Shown here in pieces: positions 51,331 to 61,085 of a DNA stretch of 64,000 nucleotides; the first letter of the stretch is position 1, and the number at the start of each line of letters is the position of its first letter. The stretch spans positions 9,604 through 73,603 of the forward strand of contig NZ_BMXI01000003.1 in assembly GCF_014651675.1 (NCBI RefSeq). Direction: 5' to 3'. Origin of the DNA: Roseibacillus persicicus. GTDB lineage: Bacteria; Verrucomicrobiota; Verrucomicrobiia; Verrucomicrobiales; Akkermansiaceae. The notes beneath the pieces are model-generated. The model had not been told where the DNA came from. It made no database searches and saw only the letters and a list, made by a program, of their open reading frames with translations. A program made the translations under genes and the position numbers.

Positions 51331-52398
51331 TTATCGGATCGTCCCGCCGCTCACCTCCCGCACCTCCAGGTCCATCCCCTCCCCCAGCCAGCTGGCATTG
51401 GTGGTGGTGACGATGACTTGGGCGCCTTTTGGCAAACTGGCGAGGAAGCGTTCGCGGCGGCCCTTGTCGAGCTCGCCGAAAATATCATCCAGCAGATAGA
51501 CCGGAGTCTTCCCTCCTTGCTCGCGAAGGAGCTCGCCTTGGCCCAGCTTAAGCGCGAGGGCAAGGGTGCGCTGCTGGCCTTCGCTACCAAAATCCGAGGC
51601 CTTGAGCCCCCCCAAGGTCAGCTTGACGTCATCCCGGTGCGGACCGACCAGGGTCATGCCCTGCCGTTGCTCCTTCTCCCGCACCATGGCGAGGGATGCT
51701 TCGAAGTCGTCCCCCGATGCCGCCTTGTAGATGAGACCGACCGCTTCCTCGTTGCCGCCGACTGCCCCCTGGGCCCAGGTGACAGGCTTTTCCAAACTGG
51801 CAATCATGGCTGCGCGCCCGGCGGTCACTTCGCGCCCGTGTTCGACAAGCAATTTGGTAAAGGAGTCCATCTCGCGGCCACTTCCCCGACCATCCCGCAG
51901 GAGGGCGTTGCGTTCCTGCAAGGCCTTTTTATATCGCGAAAGAGCGCGCCGATAACCCGGCACGATCTGCGAGGCGAGGAAATCGAGGTAACGCCGCCGC
52001 CCCTCGGAAGGCCCGGTGACGAGCTCGCGATCCTCATTCCCCATCCAGACCACCAGTCCCCCATCAGCGAGATACTCGCCCTGCGAGCCGCGCTCGTTTC
52101 CATCCACCTTCAGGGTATAAGTTCCCTTGCAATAGTCGACGCGGCGCTCGCGACCCCAGACCTGACCCGCAACCCCGAACCGGGGGGCCTCGAACTTCAC
52201 CATTTGATTGGGCCGCCGCGTGCGCGGGGAGTGAAGACGCACCAATACACAAATGGCCTCTAACAAGCTGGTCTTGCCCTGGGCATTCTTTCCCACAAAG
52301 ACGAGTCCCTGCTCCGGAATCTCCAACGACAGCCCCGCGATACAGCGGAAGTCGGCGAGGCGGAGGGATTCAATCACGCCGCCAAGATGGAAGCACAT
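51331..52398 (-). CDS. recF: DNA replication and repair protein RecF
   Basis: 355 residues from ATG 52398; a GTG at 52377 (348 residues, IESLRLADFRC) is an alternative start that fits the usual RecF N-terminus better. RecF loads RecA on gapped DNA with RecO/RecR. Walker A FVGKNAQGKTS, conserved RRPNQMVKF, ABC signature FGSEGQQRTLALAL and Walker B VYLLDDIFGELD are present. Not next to dnaA, dnaN or gyrB, so the classic replication-origin operon is broken here. Confidence 0.95.
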   Translation of the reverse strand: MCFHLGGVIESLRLADFRCIAGLSLEIPEQGLVFVGKNAQGKTSLLEAICVLVRLHSPRTRRPNQMVKFEAPRFGVAGQVWGRERRVDYCKGTYTLKVDGNERGSQGEYLADGGLVVWMGNEDRELVTGPSEGRRRYLDFLASQIVPGYRRALSRYKKALQERNALLRDGRGSGREMDSFTKLLVEHGREVTAGRAAMIASLEKPVTWAQGAVGGNEEAVGLIYKAASGDDFEASLAMVREKEQRQGMTLVGPHRDDVKLTLGGLKASDFGSEGQQRTLALALKLGQGELLREQGGKTPVYLLDDIFGELDKGRRERFLASLPKGAQVIVTTTNASWLGEGMDLEVREVSGGTIR

Positions 52399-52765
52399 CT
52401 CGCGGTCCGCAAGCCTGCGCGATAGCTAGAACAGTATTCCCGGGGTCTGGGAGCCGGTCTGGCTTCGCTAGCGGGGGAAATCACCCAAGTTCAAAAACTC
52501 TAAAGCCAGAATGCCTGCTCGCGAGATTTTCAGTTCGGGACATTCTCTTTCACGCTCGGGACTCTTATTTTCTATAGCCTAACTTTTCAGGGGCATCATC
52601 CCCTGGACTCCCGCCCCCGGAACTCGCCCTGCCGAGGCTTCTTCGGGAGGATTATTTCCGCACAATACTTTCTAAATTTTCCCTTGAAAAATGAGAACAA
52701 GGACTAAGATTGCCGCCGTTTACCCTGTATTGGCATTCCCATACTGAAACGTAAGCTCTTAACCT
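52399..52765. other. Intergenic region ahead of the Gld-like operon
   Basis: About 367 nt without a gene. AGGGG-CATCAT-CCCCT makes a small hairpin at about 52590-52605. TTGAAA (52684) and TAAGAT (52705) with 15-nt spacing are a possible promoter for the ABC operon. Nothing else seen. Confidence 0.45.
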
Positions 52766-53494
52766 ATGATTGACGTCCAAAATCTAACCAAGCGCTTCGG
52801 CCCCAAAGTGGCCGTTGACGACTTATCGTTCACCGTAAAGAAAGGCGAAGTTCTGGGCTTCCTCGGACCCAACGGAGCCGGAAAATCGACCACCATGCGC
52901 ATGGTCACGGGATTCTTCCCCGCCAGCGCGGGAAGCATTGAAATCTGCGGGATCTCGATGATCGACAATCCGGAAGAGGCCAAGCGCAAGATTGGCTACC
53001 TCCCGGAGTCCGCCCCACTCTATCAGGACATGACCGTCTCCAGCTTTCTCAAATGGATCGCCGAGATGCGCGGTCTCTCCGGCACGGCCCGCAAGGAGGC
53101 TGTCGACCGGGTGATCGAGACCTGCTTTCTCGAGCAAGTGGCCAAGCAGGCCATCGACACTCTTTCCAAGGGTTACCGCCACCGCACTTGTCTGGCACAA
53201 TCGCTCATTCACGATCCCGAGGTCCTCATTCTGGACGAGCCCACTGACGGCCTCGATCCCAACCAAAAGCAGGAGGTCCGCAAACTCATCAAGAAGTTGG
53301 GCGAAGACAAGGCCGTCCTCTTTTCCACCCACATTCTGGAGGAAGTGGAAGCCGCTTGCTCCCGCGCGGTCATCGTCGACCGCGGGAAGATCGTCGCGGA
53401 CGGCACTCCCGATGAACTGAAAACCAAAGGCGGAGGATCCCTCTACGACCTCTTCCACCAGGTGACTACCACCGATGCCCAGGCCGCTGCCTAA
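52766..53494 (+). CDS. ABC transporter ATP-binding protein (GldA-type)
   Basis: 242 residues, one ABC ATPase: Walker A GPNGAGKST, Q-loop GYLPESAPLY, signature LSKGYRHRTCLAQSL (LSKGY as in GldA), Walker B VLILDEPTDGLDP and His switch STHILEEVEAA. Couples to the following permease in a four-gene operon. In Bacteroidota gldA-gldF-gldG supports gliding and type IX secretion; the relationship here may be to motility or surface polymer export. Confidence 0.93.
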   Translation: MIDVQNLTKRFGPKVAVDDLSFTVKKGEVLGFLGPNGAGKSTTMRMVTGFFPASAGSIEICGISMIDNPEEAKRKIGYLPESAPLYQDMTVSSFLKWIAEMRGLSGTARKEAVDRVIETCFLEQVAKQAIDTLSKGYRHRTCLAQSLIHDPEVLILDEPTDGLDPNQKQEVRKLIKKLGEDKAVLFSTHILEEVEAACSRAVIVDRGKIVADGTPDELKTKGGGSLYDLFHQVTTTDAQAAA

Positions 53495-53527
53495 CCATCC
53501 ACTGCACCCAATTAAACTTTCAATCAG

Positions 53528-54262
53528 ATGAAATCCGTTCTCACTATTTACAAACGCGAGCTCACCGCCTTTTTCACGCAACCAACGGCCTACGCCATCA
53601 TCGTGATCTATCTCCTGCTCTCCATGGGGCTGACCTTCACCTTCGGAGGGTTCTTCCGCATCGGTGACGCCAACTTGGCCTACGCTCACTTCTATTGGAA
53701 CCCCTGGCTCTTCATGCTGCTCGCTCCCGCCATTGGCATGGGCCTATGGTCAGACGAACAACGCACCGGCACCATTGAGCTGCTAGGCACCCTTCCGACC
53801 TCCACTTGGTCCGCGATTCTGGGCAAGTATCTGGCCGCCGCGACCGTGTGCCTCATCGCCATCGCCCTCACCTTCACCCTTTGGATCTCGGTCAATCGGC
53901 TGGGCGACCCCGACAACCTGACCATCTTCTCCGGGTATTTGGGTTCTTTCCTGGTTTGCTGCACCTTTCTGGCCATCACGATGCTCGTCTCCGCCTTTAC
54001 CCGCGATCAGGTGGTGTGCCTCATCGTTTCAGTCGCAGTGTGCGTCTTTATGGTGATGATTGGTTTTGACGCCGTGATCATCGAGGCCACCAAGGCCCTG
54101 CCCGACAGCGGCGTGGAAGCCCTCGTCGCCTTCGGGGTCTGGGACCACTTCAATTCCCTCATGCGCGGAGCCTTCCGCCTGCAGGATTTTGTCTGGTTCG
54201 CCACCATGATCGTGGCCTCCCTGTTAGGCACCTCCGCCATCCTCACTGCCCGCCGCAGCTAA
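53528..54262 (+). CDS. ABC-2 type permease (GldF-like)
   Basis: 244 residues with six membrane helices, typical ABC2 permease: N-terminal IYKRELTAFFTQPTAYAI, GLWSDEQRTGTIELLGTLP (the coupling loop). Follows the ATPase by 33 nt. Pore-forming partner. Confidence 0.92.
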   Translation: MKSVLTIYKRELTAFFTQPTAYAIIVIYLLLSMGLTFTFGGFFRIGDANLAYAHFYWNPWLFMLLAPAIGMGLWSDEQRTGTIELLGTLPTSTWSAILGKYLAAATVCLIAIALTFTLWISVNRLGDPDNLTIFSGYLGSFLVCCTFLAITMLVSAFTRDQVVCLIVSVAVCVFMVMIGFDAVIIEATKALPDSGVEALVAFGVWDHFNSLMRGAFRLQDFVWFATMIVASLLGTSAILTARRS

Positions 54263-54304
54263 TCCACTTTTCAACCCACAACTTTCCAATAACGAGAAAC
54301 CATT

Positions 54305-56272
54305 ATGAGTAGCAAAGTCCAATCCAAGACCAAGGCTAACAATCCGGTGCTCAATGCCGTTTTGGGCATTATCGCCCTGGTCCTCATCACCTTCTTCGCC
54401 AACTGGCTGATGGCCCTTTCATCCGCTGGCAATCGAACCCTCGACCTCACCGAAGACAAGGTCCACACCCTGACCGACGGCACCAAGGCCATCCTTTCCG
54501 ATCTGAAAGATAGCGAGGCCGAGGTTGTCATCAATTACTACGCCACCCGGGACGCGGAGTTCATGCCCCGCGACCTGGAGCTCTACATGAAAAAGGTCGA
54601 TGGCCTGCTCAAGCGCTATCAGGCCCTTGCCGGTGACAACCTGCGCATCGTCAATCTGGATCCCAAGCCCGACACCGACGCGGAGGACTCCGCCAACCTC
54701 GACGGCATCGCGGGTCAGCAGCTCAACGATGAGAACCTCTACCTGGGCCTCAGCGTTTCCTTTCTGGATGAAAAGGCGACCATCCCATTCCTATCGCCAC
54801 AAGCCGAGACCCAGTTGGAATACCAGCTCTCCTCAGCCATTGCGCGCGTAGCCCGCACCAACCGCCCCACCTTGGGCCTGATGTCCGCGCTTCCCATGAC
54901 TGGCAGCGCCCCCGCGATGGGCATGCCCGGCCAGCCACCCAGCCGTCCTTTCGTCATCTACGAACAGCTGGGGCAGCTCTATGACATCAGAGATATTGGC
55001 ATGACTCCGACAGCGGCCGACCTCGATGGCCTCTCTGCAGTCCTTCTCGTGCACCCCGCCGGCATCACTCCCGAGACCGAGTACCTTCTCGACCAGTATC
55101 TCCTCAAGGGTGGCACTCTGGTGGCAGCGCTGGACGCCTTTTCCATCACTGCCCAACAAACCGGAGGAGGCAATCCCATGATGGGCCAGCCCGGCTTGCC
55201 AACCTCTTCCACTTTCTCGAAAGAACTCCTCGACTCCTGGGGCGTGAGTTTCATCTCGGACGAGGTGCTTGCCGACGGGAACTATCGCACCCAGTTCCGC
55301 GACGGAGCTTCCACCTCCGCCCTTTCCCTCACCAAGGATGCACTGCCACAGAAGGATAGCTTGATCACGGACAGCTTGGACAACCTCTTCCTGGTCCTGG
55401 CCGGAGCCATCACTTCGCAAGGCAAGGACGGTCTGAGCCACACTTCACTCATCCGGTCATCCACCCAGTCGGGCTTCGTTGATGGCATGCGTGCTTCCCG
55501 TCTGGATCCGTCCCTTCTCGGAGCGATCCGCATGGACGACAAAGCCTACGACCTCGCAGTGCACATCCAGGGAACCTTCAAGTCCGCCTACCCTGACGGC
55601 AATCCCGCAGATCAAGCGGACGAGGACGAAAACGAAGAAGATTCCATCGCTGATGAAGCCACAAAAGCAGAAGCGGAAGCAGAGGAAGAAAGCGAGCCCA
55701 AGGAAACCGGTCTCGCAGAATCCGAAAAACCCGGCAACGTATTCCTGATTGCCGATAGCGACTTCCTCGGCGACAGCTTCGCCTACCAACAGGTCTTCGG
55801 CGGCCTGATGGCTCCACAGGGAGACAACGTGGCCTTCTTGTTGAACATCCTCGACCAAGTCACTGGCTCGAAGCACCTCATCGGTTCCCGCGCCCGCGGA
55901 GACAGCCGCCGCCCCTTCACCGTCGTGCAGGAGATGGAGTCCGACTTCGAACAGAAGTTTGGCGAAAAGCGTGAGAAAGAACAGAAGGAGCTCGACGAAA
56001 TCAGCACCCGCCTCAACGAACTGATTCAAGCACAACAGAAGAACGGCCAAGTCGTTCTGGAAGGCGAGCTAAAAACCGAATACGACAAGGCCATCGCCAA
56101 ACAAGTGGAAGCACGCAAACGCCTCCGCGAGCTGGAAAAAGATCTCCGTCGAGAGAAGGACTCCTTGGCCACCAAATACACTTTGGCCAACCTTCTCATC
56201 GTTCCTCTCGTAGTCATTCTCTTCGGACTAGGCGTCTTCCTGAAGCGCCGGTTCGCCACCTCAGCCCGTTGA
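54305..56272 (+). CDS. GldG-like extracytosolic ABC component
   Basis: 655 residues. One N-terminal helix (16-37), a long extracytosolic part with GldG/ABC_transp_aux folds (VEVVINYYATRDAEF-like start EAEVVINYYATRDAE, SNLGLMSALPM-type RPTLGLMSALPM and DIRDIGMTPTAADLDGL, AVLLVHPAGITPETEYLLDQYLLKGG), an acidic linker near 440-465 (EDENEEDS), a late coiled coil (about 560-620) and a C-terminal helix (about 630-650). Family member of the gldG/DUF4350-type auxiliary proteins. Third gene of the operon. Confidence 0.88.
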   Translation: MSSKVQSKTKANNPVLNAVLGIIALVLITFFANWLMALSSAGNRTLDLTEDKVHTLTDGTKAILSDLKDSEAEVVINYYATRDAEFMPRDLELYMKKVDGLLKRYQALAGDNLRIVNLDPKPDTDAEDSANLDGIAGQQLNDENLYLGLSVSFLDEKATIPFLSPQAETQLEYQLSSAIARVARTNRPTLGLMSALPMTGSAPAMGMPGQPPSRPFVIYEQLGQLYDIRDIGMTPTAADLDGLSAVLLVHPAGITPETEYLLDQYLLKGGTLVAALDAFSITAQQTGGGNPMMGQPGLPTSSTFSKELLDSWGVSFISDEVLADGNYRTQFRDGASTSALSLTKDALPQKDSLITDSLDNLFLVLAGAITSQGKDGLSHTSLIRSSTQSGFVDGMRASRLDPSLLGAIRMDDKAYDLAVHIQGTFKSAYPDGNPADQADEDENEEDSIADEATKAEAEAEEESEPKETGLAESEKPGNVFLIADSDFLGDSFAYQQVFGGLMAPQGDNVAFLLNILDQVTGSKHLIGSRARGDSRRPFTVVQEMESDFEQKFGEKREKEQKELDEISTRLNELIQAQQKNGQVVLEGELKTEYDKAIAKQVEARKRLRELEKDLRREKDSLATKYTLANLLIVPLVVILFGLGVFLKRRFATSAR

Positions 56273-56326
56273 AATGAAACTCTCTAACGAAACCATTTTT
56301 CCTAATTTAGAAACACCAGTTTACTC

Positions 56327-57781
56327 ATGAGCAAACGATTAGTAACCATCCTCTGGTCCATCGCCGGACTTCTCGCGGTCTTGACCATCTTGGTCTTATT
56401 CAACGAAGGCAAAGAGCAAAAGAGCCCGACCTCACTGGCAACAGGTGACGCAATCCTGAAGGACCTGCCCCTCAACAAAGTCAGCTCCATCAAGATCGAA
56501 GGCGCCGATGACTCCGTCACGATCAAGAACGACAAGACCCAGTGGTCGGTCGTGGAGCGTGATGGATACGAGGCGGACTTCGCCCGCTTGACCCGCCTGC
56601 TCCGGTCACTGACCGAGGCATCGGTGGCGCAGAGTCGTCAGGCCGGTCCGGCCTTCAATGCCCGCTTCGGAATGGACGGCGAGGCCGCCAACCAGGAAGA
56701 CCACGGTTACCAAATCACCTTCCTGGGAGCAGATGGCAAGGAACTGAAGTCCCTCTCCATTGGTAAGAGCACTGCCACGGACTCCCCCACTGGAGGAGGC
56801 TCCGCAGGCAAGTATGTTCGCCTCGGTAACGAACCGTCTTCGGTCTATGCCGTCAACGAGGGCTTCTACGACCTCAGCGCCAATCCCGCGGACTGGCTCG
56901 AAAGCGGCTTTATCCAAATCAATGGCATCGAGTCCATCGCAATGGCATCGGCCAATGACGAAAAGTTCAAGAGCTGGAGTGTCTCCCGCGAGAACGCTGG
57001 CTCGGATTTCACTGTCGACAACCTGCCTGCCAGCTATGAGCCCGATAACGACAAGCTGACTCCGCTGAAGAATGTGCTCTCGAGCCCTCAGTTCGAAGAT
57101 GTCTTATCCGCCGAAGAAGGCGACAAACGCCGCAATGGAGACAAGGCGCGTCAGCTGACGATCGAGACCTTCGAAGGGTTCAAGTACGAGATCGACTACG
57201 CGCCTGCAAAGCCTACAGAAGACGACCCCATCAGCCCGGGTGCCCCAGTAGACTTTATCGCCAAAGTCACCGTCACCGCCGACCTGCCTACCGAACGGGA
57301 AAAGGTTGAGGGAGAAAGCGAGGAGGACGCCAAGAAGGCTGAAGAAGCCTTCGCCGCGCGTCAGAAGGAACTGAAGAGCAAGCTCGAGAAGGAGCAGGCC
57401 TTCGCCGACCGCTACTTCCTCCTTCCCGACTACACCATGTCGGCGGTCAATCTGGAGTTCTCGCAAATCGCGCAAGCTGTGAGCAAGACCGAAGCCATTG
57501 CACCAACTCCCAAATACGAAGGCCCCATGGCCCCGAATCAGAGCCAGCAAATTGGCGAGGCCCCTGCATCTCCAGCCACGCCTGCTCCGACACCCAAGGC
57601 CCCGACCTCCGCGGTCACTCCACCCATCGCCATCCCCCCCGCACCCAAAGCGGAGGACAAGGAGCAAGAAGAAGCCGCGCCTGATTCCAACAATTCAGAT
57701 GCCCTCAGCGCCATTAGCGAGGAAGACATCAAGCGGATGATCGAAGAAGGACAGGAAGCTGAAAAAGCGGAGGAAGAGTAA
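56327..57781 (+). CDS. DUF4340 protein
   Basis: 484 residues: N-terminal membrane helix (9-26) and DUF4340 (about 60-400, IKIEGADDSVTIKNDKTQW, LTRLLRSLTEASVAQ, DLSANPADWLESGFIQI). A 100-residue C-terminal tail is Pro/Ala/Glu-rich. DUF4340 always travels with Gld-like ABC genes and its role is unknown. Last gene; terminator follows. Confidence 0.9.
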   Translation: MSKRLVTILWSIAGLLAVLTILVLFNEGKEQKSPTSLATGDAILKDLPLNKVSSIKIEGADDSVTIKNDKTQWSVVERDGYEADFARLTRLLRSLTEASVAQSRQAGPAFNARFGMDGEAANQEDHGYQITFLGADGKELKSLSIGKSTATDSPTGGGSAGKYVRLGNEPSSVYAVNEGFYDLSANPADWLESGFIQINGIESIAMASANDEKFKSWSVSRENAGSDFTVDNLPASYEPDNDKLTPLKNVLSSPQFEDVLSAEEGDKRRNGDKARQLTIETFEGFKYEIDYAPAKPTEDDPISPGAPVDFIAKVTVTADLPTEREKVEGESEEDAKKAEEAFAARQKELKSKLEKEQAFADRYFLLPDYTMSAVNLEFSQIAQAVSKTEAIAPTPKYEGPMAPNQSQQIGEAPASPATPAPTPKAPTSAVTPPIAIPPAPKAEDKEQEEAAPDSNNSDALSAISEEDIKRMIEEGQEAEKAEEE

Positions 57782-57814
57782 AGAACGATTCGGGAAAGCT
57801 CCGAGACTCAAAAC

Positions 57815-57853
57815 AAAAAAGCGAAGCTGCAGGACTGCGGCTTCGCTTTTTTT
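57815..57853. terminator. Bidirectional terminator between DUF4340 and the M15-like gene
   Basis: AAAAAAGCGAAGC pairs with GCTTCGCTTTTTT (13 bp, 12-nt loop) and is U-rich in both directions, so it can serve the convergent genes on each side. Confidence 0.92.
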
Positions 57854-57871
57854 GTGAGTTAAAAACCAGGT

Positions 57872-58444
57872 CTACATCCCGGGAGGACGAGGCCAGGCAA
57901 CGTGAATGTGGGTGCTATGACCACGGTCGCCAGGCCCAAGGGTCTCGGTAGCTCCCAAGCCCTCGCAAATACGAATCACCTCGCGCCAATAGGGTGAGCC
58001 AGAACGAACGGGAACGCCGTTCACTTTGTTAATGTCAAAGGCGGTGCCCAAGTAGTGACGCGAGCGAGAACTGTGCGAACTACCCGCAATGGAGGTGACG
58101 TGAAACGAGTAGCCTTTGTCGGTGAGAATCTTCATCGCGCGCAGCATCTCGGGATGCAACTGAACATATCCCCCGGGGGCCGTGCCGTAGGAGCTGCGGG
58201 CGGCGGGAACTCCTGCCGCAGTCTGCTTCATGTTGTCCAAAGCGGTGGCATTGTCGCGACGTCCGCTGACGTGATAGTTGGCGAATTGCGCGCGGGGACT
58301 TTCTAACAAGGCAATGGCCAGACGCTGCCGGGAACTCTTCCCAATCCCCATCCCTCCCTTGCTCCCACTGGAGGAACAGCTCACCACAACGGCAAGACCG
58401 AGGACGAAAACGAGGGGCAAGAAGAGCGACAACTTGGATTTCAT
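57872..58444 (-). CDS. Lipoprotein M15-like peptidoglycan peptidase
   Basis: 190 residues. Lipobox VVSCSS puts lipidated Cys near 23. The C-terminal domain carries a LAS/M15 zinc site: HSSRSRHYLGTAFDINK (HxxGxAxD) and GHSTHIHVAWP at the end. M15 enzymes cut D-Ala-D-Ala or stem peptides in the periplasm; the Ser/Arg-rich stretch before the first His is unusual. Convergent with the DUF4340 gene. Confidence 0.8.
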   Translation of the reverse strand: MKSKLSLFLPLVFVLGLAVVVSCSSSGSKGGMGIGKSSRQRLAIALLESPRAQFANYHVSGRRDNATALDNMKQTAAGVPAARSSYGTAPGGYVQLHPEMLRAMKILTDKGYSFHVTSIAGSSHSSRSRHYLGTAFDINKVNGVPVRSGSPYWREVIRICEGLGATETLGPGDRGHSTHIHVAWPRPPGM

Positions 58445-58596
58445 AATTGCCTTCTATCCTAAACCCCATCCCCCCGCAAACGCCCCGATGGTCATTCTCC
58501 CTCCGAATTCAACCCCGCTTTTCATTGATTGAATCGATGAACGCTCAAAATTAGTCAATTTCCCTGATTTTCGAATCAGAGGCAGTCTTCGCAGTG

Positions 58597-59244
58597 ATGA
58601 ACGCAAACCTCATTTTGGAAGTCGGGCTGATTGTGCTGCAAACAATCGGCGTTATTCTCGCGGTCGACTTTGTCTCCGGCATCGTCCATTGGCTGGAAGA
58701 CTCCTACGGGAGTAAAAAGTGGCCGATAGTCGGCAAATGGATCATCGAGCCCAACATCCGCCATCACTTCGAGCCGCGCCACTTTACGAAGTCCAATTTC
58801 TGGAAACGCAACGCCGCGACCTTGGTCCTGTCTGGCAGCGTGCTTGCGGTCATTTCGCTTCTCGGTTGGTTCCATTGGACATGGGCCCTGGCCGCGCTCA
58901 TTGGTGGCGTGACCAACGAGATTCACTGCTGGGCCCACCGCTCACCCCGCGAGAACGGCAAAGTGATCACCTTTCTCCACAAGGCCAAGATCCTGCAAAG
59001 CCCCCGCGGCCACGCCACCCACCACACCGACCCCAAGGACCGCAGCTACTGCACCGTCACCGATTGGCTCAACCCTCTGTTAGATGGCGTCGACTTCTTC
59101 GCCCGCATTGAAAAATTTGTGTTGAAGACCACCGGGCTCAAGCGCCGTATCGACGAATCCGTCCGCCCTCCGAAGAACAAGAAGAAGTGCTGCGGCGGCC
59201 AGTGTGCCCAATGTGCGAAGTGCCAACTGAAGAAGGCGGCTTGA
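58597..59244 (+). CDS. CarF/TMEM189-type plasmanyl lipid desaturase
   Basis: 215 residues from ATG 58597 (GTG 58594 adds one). Membrane protein with the Kua/TMEM189 His set: DFVSGIVHWLEDSYG, IEPNIRHHFEPRHFT, NEIHCWAHRSPRENG, RGHATHHTDPKDRSYC, TDWLNPLLD. CarF in Myxococcus and human TMEM189 make the vinyl-ether bond of plasmalogens from plasmanyl ether lipid, using oxygen and a diiron site. The extra tail KKCCGGQCAQCAKCQ with five Cys is not in the family core and may bind metal. Implies ether lipids in this organism. Confidence 0.9.
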   Translation: MNANLILEVGLIVLQTIGVILAVDFVSGIVHWLEDSYGSKKWPIVGKWIIEPNIRHHFEPRHFTKSNFWKRNAATLVLSGSVLAVISLLGWFHWTWALAALIGGVTNEIHCWAHRSPRENGKVITFLHKAKILQSPRGHATHHTDPKDRSYCTVTDWLNPLLDGVDFFARIEKFVLKTTGLKRRIDESVRPPKNKKKCCGGQCAQCAKCQLKKAA

Positions 59245-59348
59245 GGGTGAAACGAGAGGGCAACTTCCTCACCCTAAATCGTGATAGTCAGACTCGCTTG
59301 AGTGAGTAAGCTACGGGATACTTTCCCACCCTGACTCTGAATCATTCC

Positions 59349-61067
59349 ATGAAACTCCTTCCCATCGCCTTACTCGCTGTCCTTTCCTGCTCTTCCTTTG
59401 GCGCGGAGCGGGGCAAGCAACCCAATATTGTCCTGCTGATGACCGACGATCAGGGATATGGCGAAGTTGGATTTCATGGCAATAAAGTCCTCCAAACGCC
59501 CAACCTCGATCGCTTCGCCAAGGAAGGAACGGAGCTGGTGCACTTCTATGTGTCCCCCATGTGCACCCCCACTCGCTCCTCCCTGATGACGGGGCGTTAT
59601 CACTTCCGCACCGGGGCCCACGACACCTACATCGGGAGGTCCAACATGAATCCCGAGGAAACCACCATCGCGGAAATCTTTGCCGACGCGGGCTATCAAA
59701 CCGGAATCTTTGGCAAGTGGCATTTGGGCGAAAACTACCCCATGCGAGCACAGGACCAAGGCTTCCAAAAGGTCGTGGTGCACGGCGGCGGAGGAATTGG
59801 TCAGTTCGCTGATTACCCGGGCAATACCTATTGGGATCCGACCCTGCTCTACAACGACTCCTTTAAGAAGGCCGAGGGCTACTGCACCGATGTCTTCATC
59901 GACGAATCTATCGACTTCATTTCTAACAACCGCGAAAAACCCTTCTTTTGCTACCTGCCACTCAACATCCCGCACTCACCATTTGACGTCGATGCAGAGT
60001 TCCTCGAGCCTTACGAGTCCCAAGGAGTTCGCGACAAAGGCAAACGGCAATGGACGGCGAAAATCTACGGGATGCTCACTCAATTCGACGGGGCTTTTCA
60101 ACGGCTGTTAGATGCGCTGGACGAAATGGAGCTCGCGGAGAACACCATCGTTATCTTCATGTCGGACAACGGACCCAACTCGGTCTACTACACCGCCGGC
60201 CTGAGGGATAATAAGGGCAGCGTCTACGAGAATGGCTTTCGCTCTCCCTTCGTCATTCGCTGGCCAGAAGCGATGAAAGGCGGTCGCAAACTCACGGATC
60301 CCGCGATGCACATCGACCTCCTGCCCACCTTGGCCGAGGCCTGCGGAATCGAACTACCCGACGCACTCAAGCTGGATGGAAAGAGCATCCTGCCTTTGCT
60401 CACCGGAGAAACGGAATCCCTGCCCGAGCGCTATCTCTTCATGCAGCACAACCGTGCCAACGTGCCGCAAAAGTATCGCAACTTCATGGTTCGCAAGGGG
60501 CCCTTCAAAGTGGTGCAGGGCATCGGAAAGGGATTTCAGGAGGTGCCGAAGAACCCGAAGTTCGAACTCTATGACATCGAGAAAGACCCCGGCGAAGAAA
60601 ACAACATCGCCCAAGAGCACCCCGAGATGGTGACTGAGTTTGTGACCGAATATGAACAGTGGTTCGATGAGGTCACCGCCGATCTGCAGCGCACCGGAGG
60701 AACGCCCTCCCCCTACATCCTGGACCCCGTTCAGAAGCAAGACTACCGCTTCACCTGGCAATGCTGGTTCGGGCCCGACGCCAACTGGCGCCCCACGGCC
60801 TACGGACGTTGGATGATGACCAATCCTGGCGAAATCGAACGCTTCGACGTGACCATCATCCCGCAGAAAAACCATCTTGGCAAAGCGGCCAAAATCAAAT
60901 TCATCTGGCAAGACCAAGTGCTTGAAAACAGCTACGACAAAGTCCCCGCACGCGTCACCCTCGAGGACATTGAACTCGCCGAAGGAACCGGCTTCATGGA
61001 AGCGCAACTCTTCATCGGGGACAAGCTGTGGGGCGTTAAGGAAGTGCAAATCAGCGCCGCAAAGTAG
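59349..61067 (+). CDS. Secreted arylsulfatase
   Basis: 572 residues, signal peptide 1-19. NIVLLMTDDQGYGE (metal Asp pair), formylglycine site SPMCTPTRSSLMTG with Cys72, GKWHLGENYPM (Lys/His), IFMSDNGPN (late metal Asp/Asn) and a C-terminal ELYDIEKDPGEENN. A 130-residue C-terminal extension (about 440-572) is beta-rich, probably carbohydrate binding. Different subfamily from the sulfatase at 40052. Releases sulfate from algal-type polysaccharide in the periplasm. Confidence 0.94.
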   Translation: MKLLPIALLAVLSCSSFGAERGKQPNIVLLMTDDQGYGEVGFHGNKVLQTPNLDRFAKEGTELVHFYVSPMCTPTRSSLMTGRYHFRTGAHDTYIGRSNMNPEETTIAEIFADAGYQTGIFGKWHLGENYPMRAQDQGFQKVVVHGGGGIGQFADYPGNTYWDPTLLYNDSFKKAEGYCTDVFIDESIDFISNNREKPFFCYLPLNIPHSPFDVDAEFLEPYESQGVRDKGKRQWTAKIYGMLTQFDGAFQRLLDALDEMELAENTIVIFMSDNGPNSVYYTAGLRDNKGSVYENGFRSPFVIRWPEAMKGGRKLTDPAMHIDLLPTLAEACGIELPDALKLDGKSILPLLTGETESLPERYLFMQHNRANVPQKYRNFMVRKGPFKVVQGIGKGFQEVPKNPKFELYDIEKDPGEENNIAQEHPEMVTEFVTEYEQWFDEVTADLQRTGGTPSPYILDPVQKQDYRFTWQCWFGPDANWRPTAYGRWMMTNPGEIERFDVTIIPQKNHLGKAAKIKFIWQDQVLENSYDKVPARVTLEDIELAEGTGFMEAQLFIGDKLWGVKEVQISAAK

Positions 61068-61085
61068 CGGCCTCGACACAAACTC

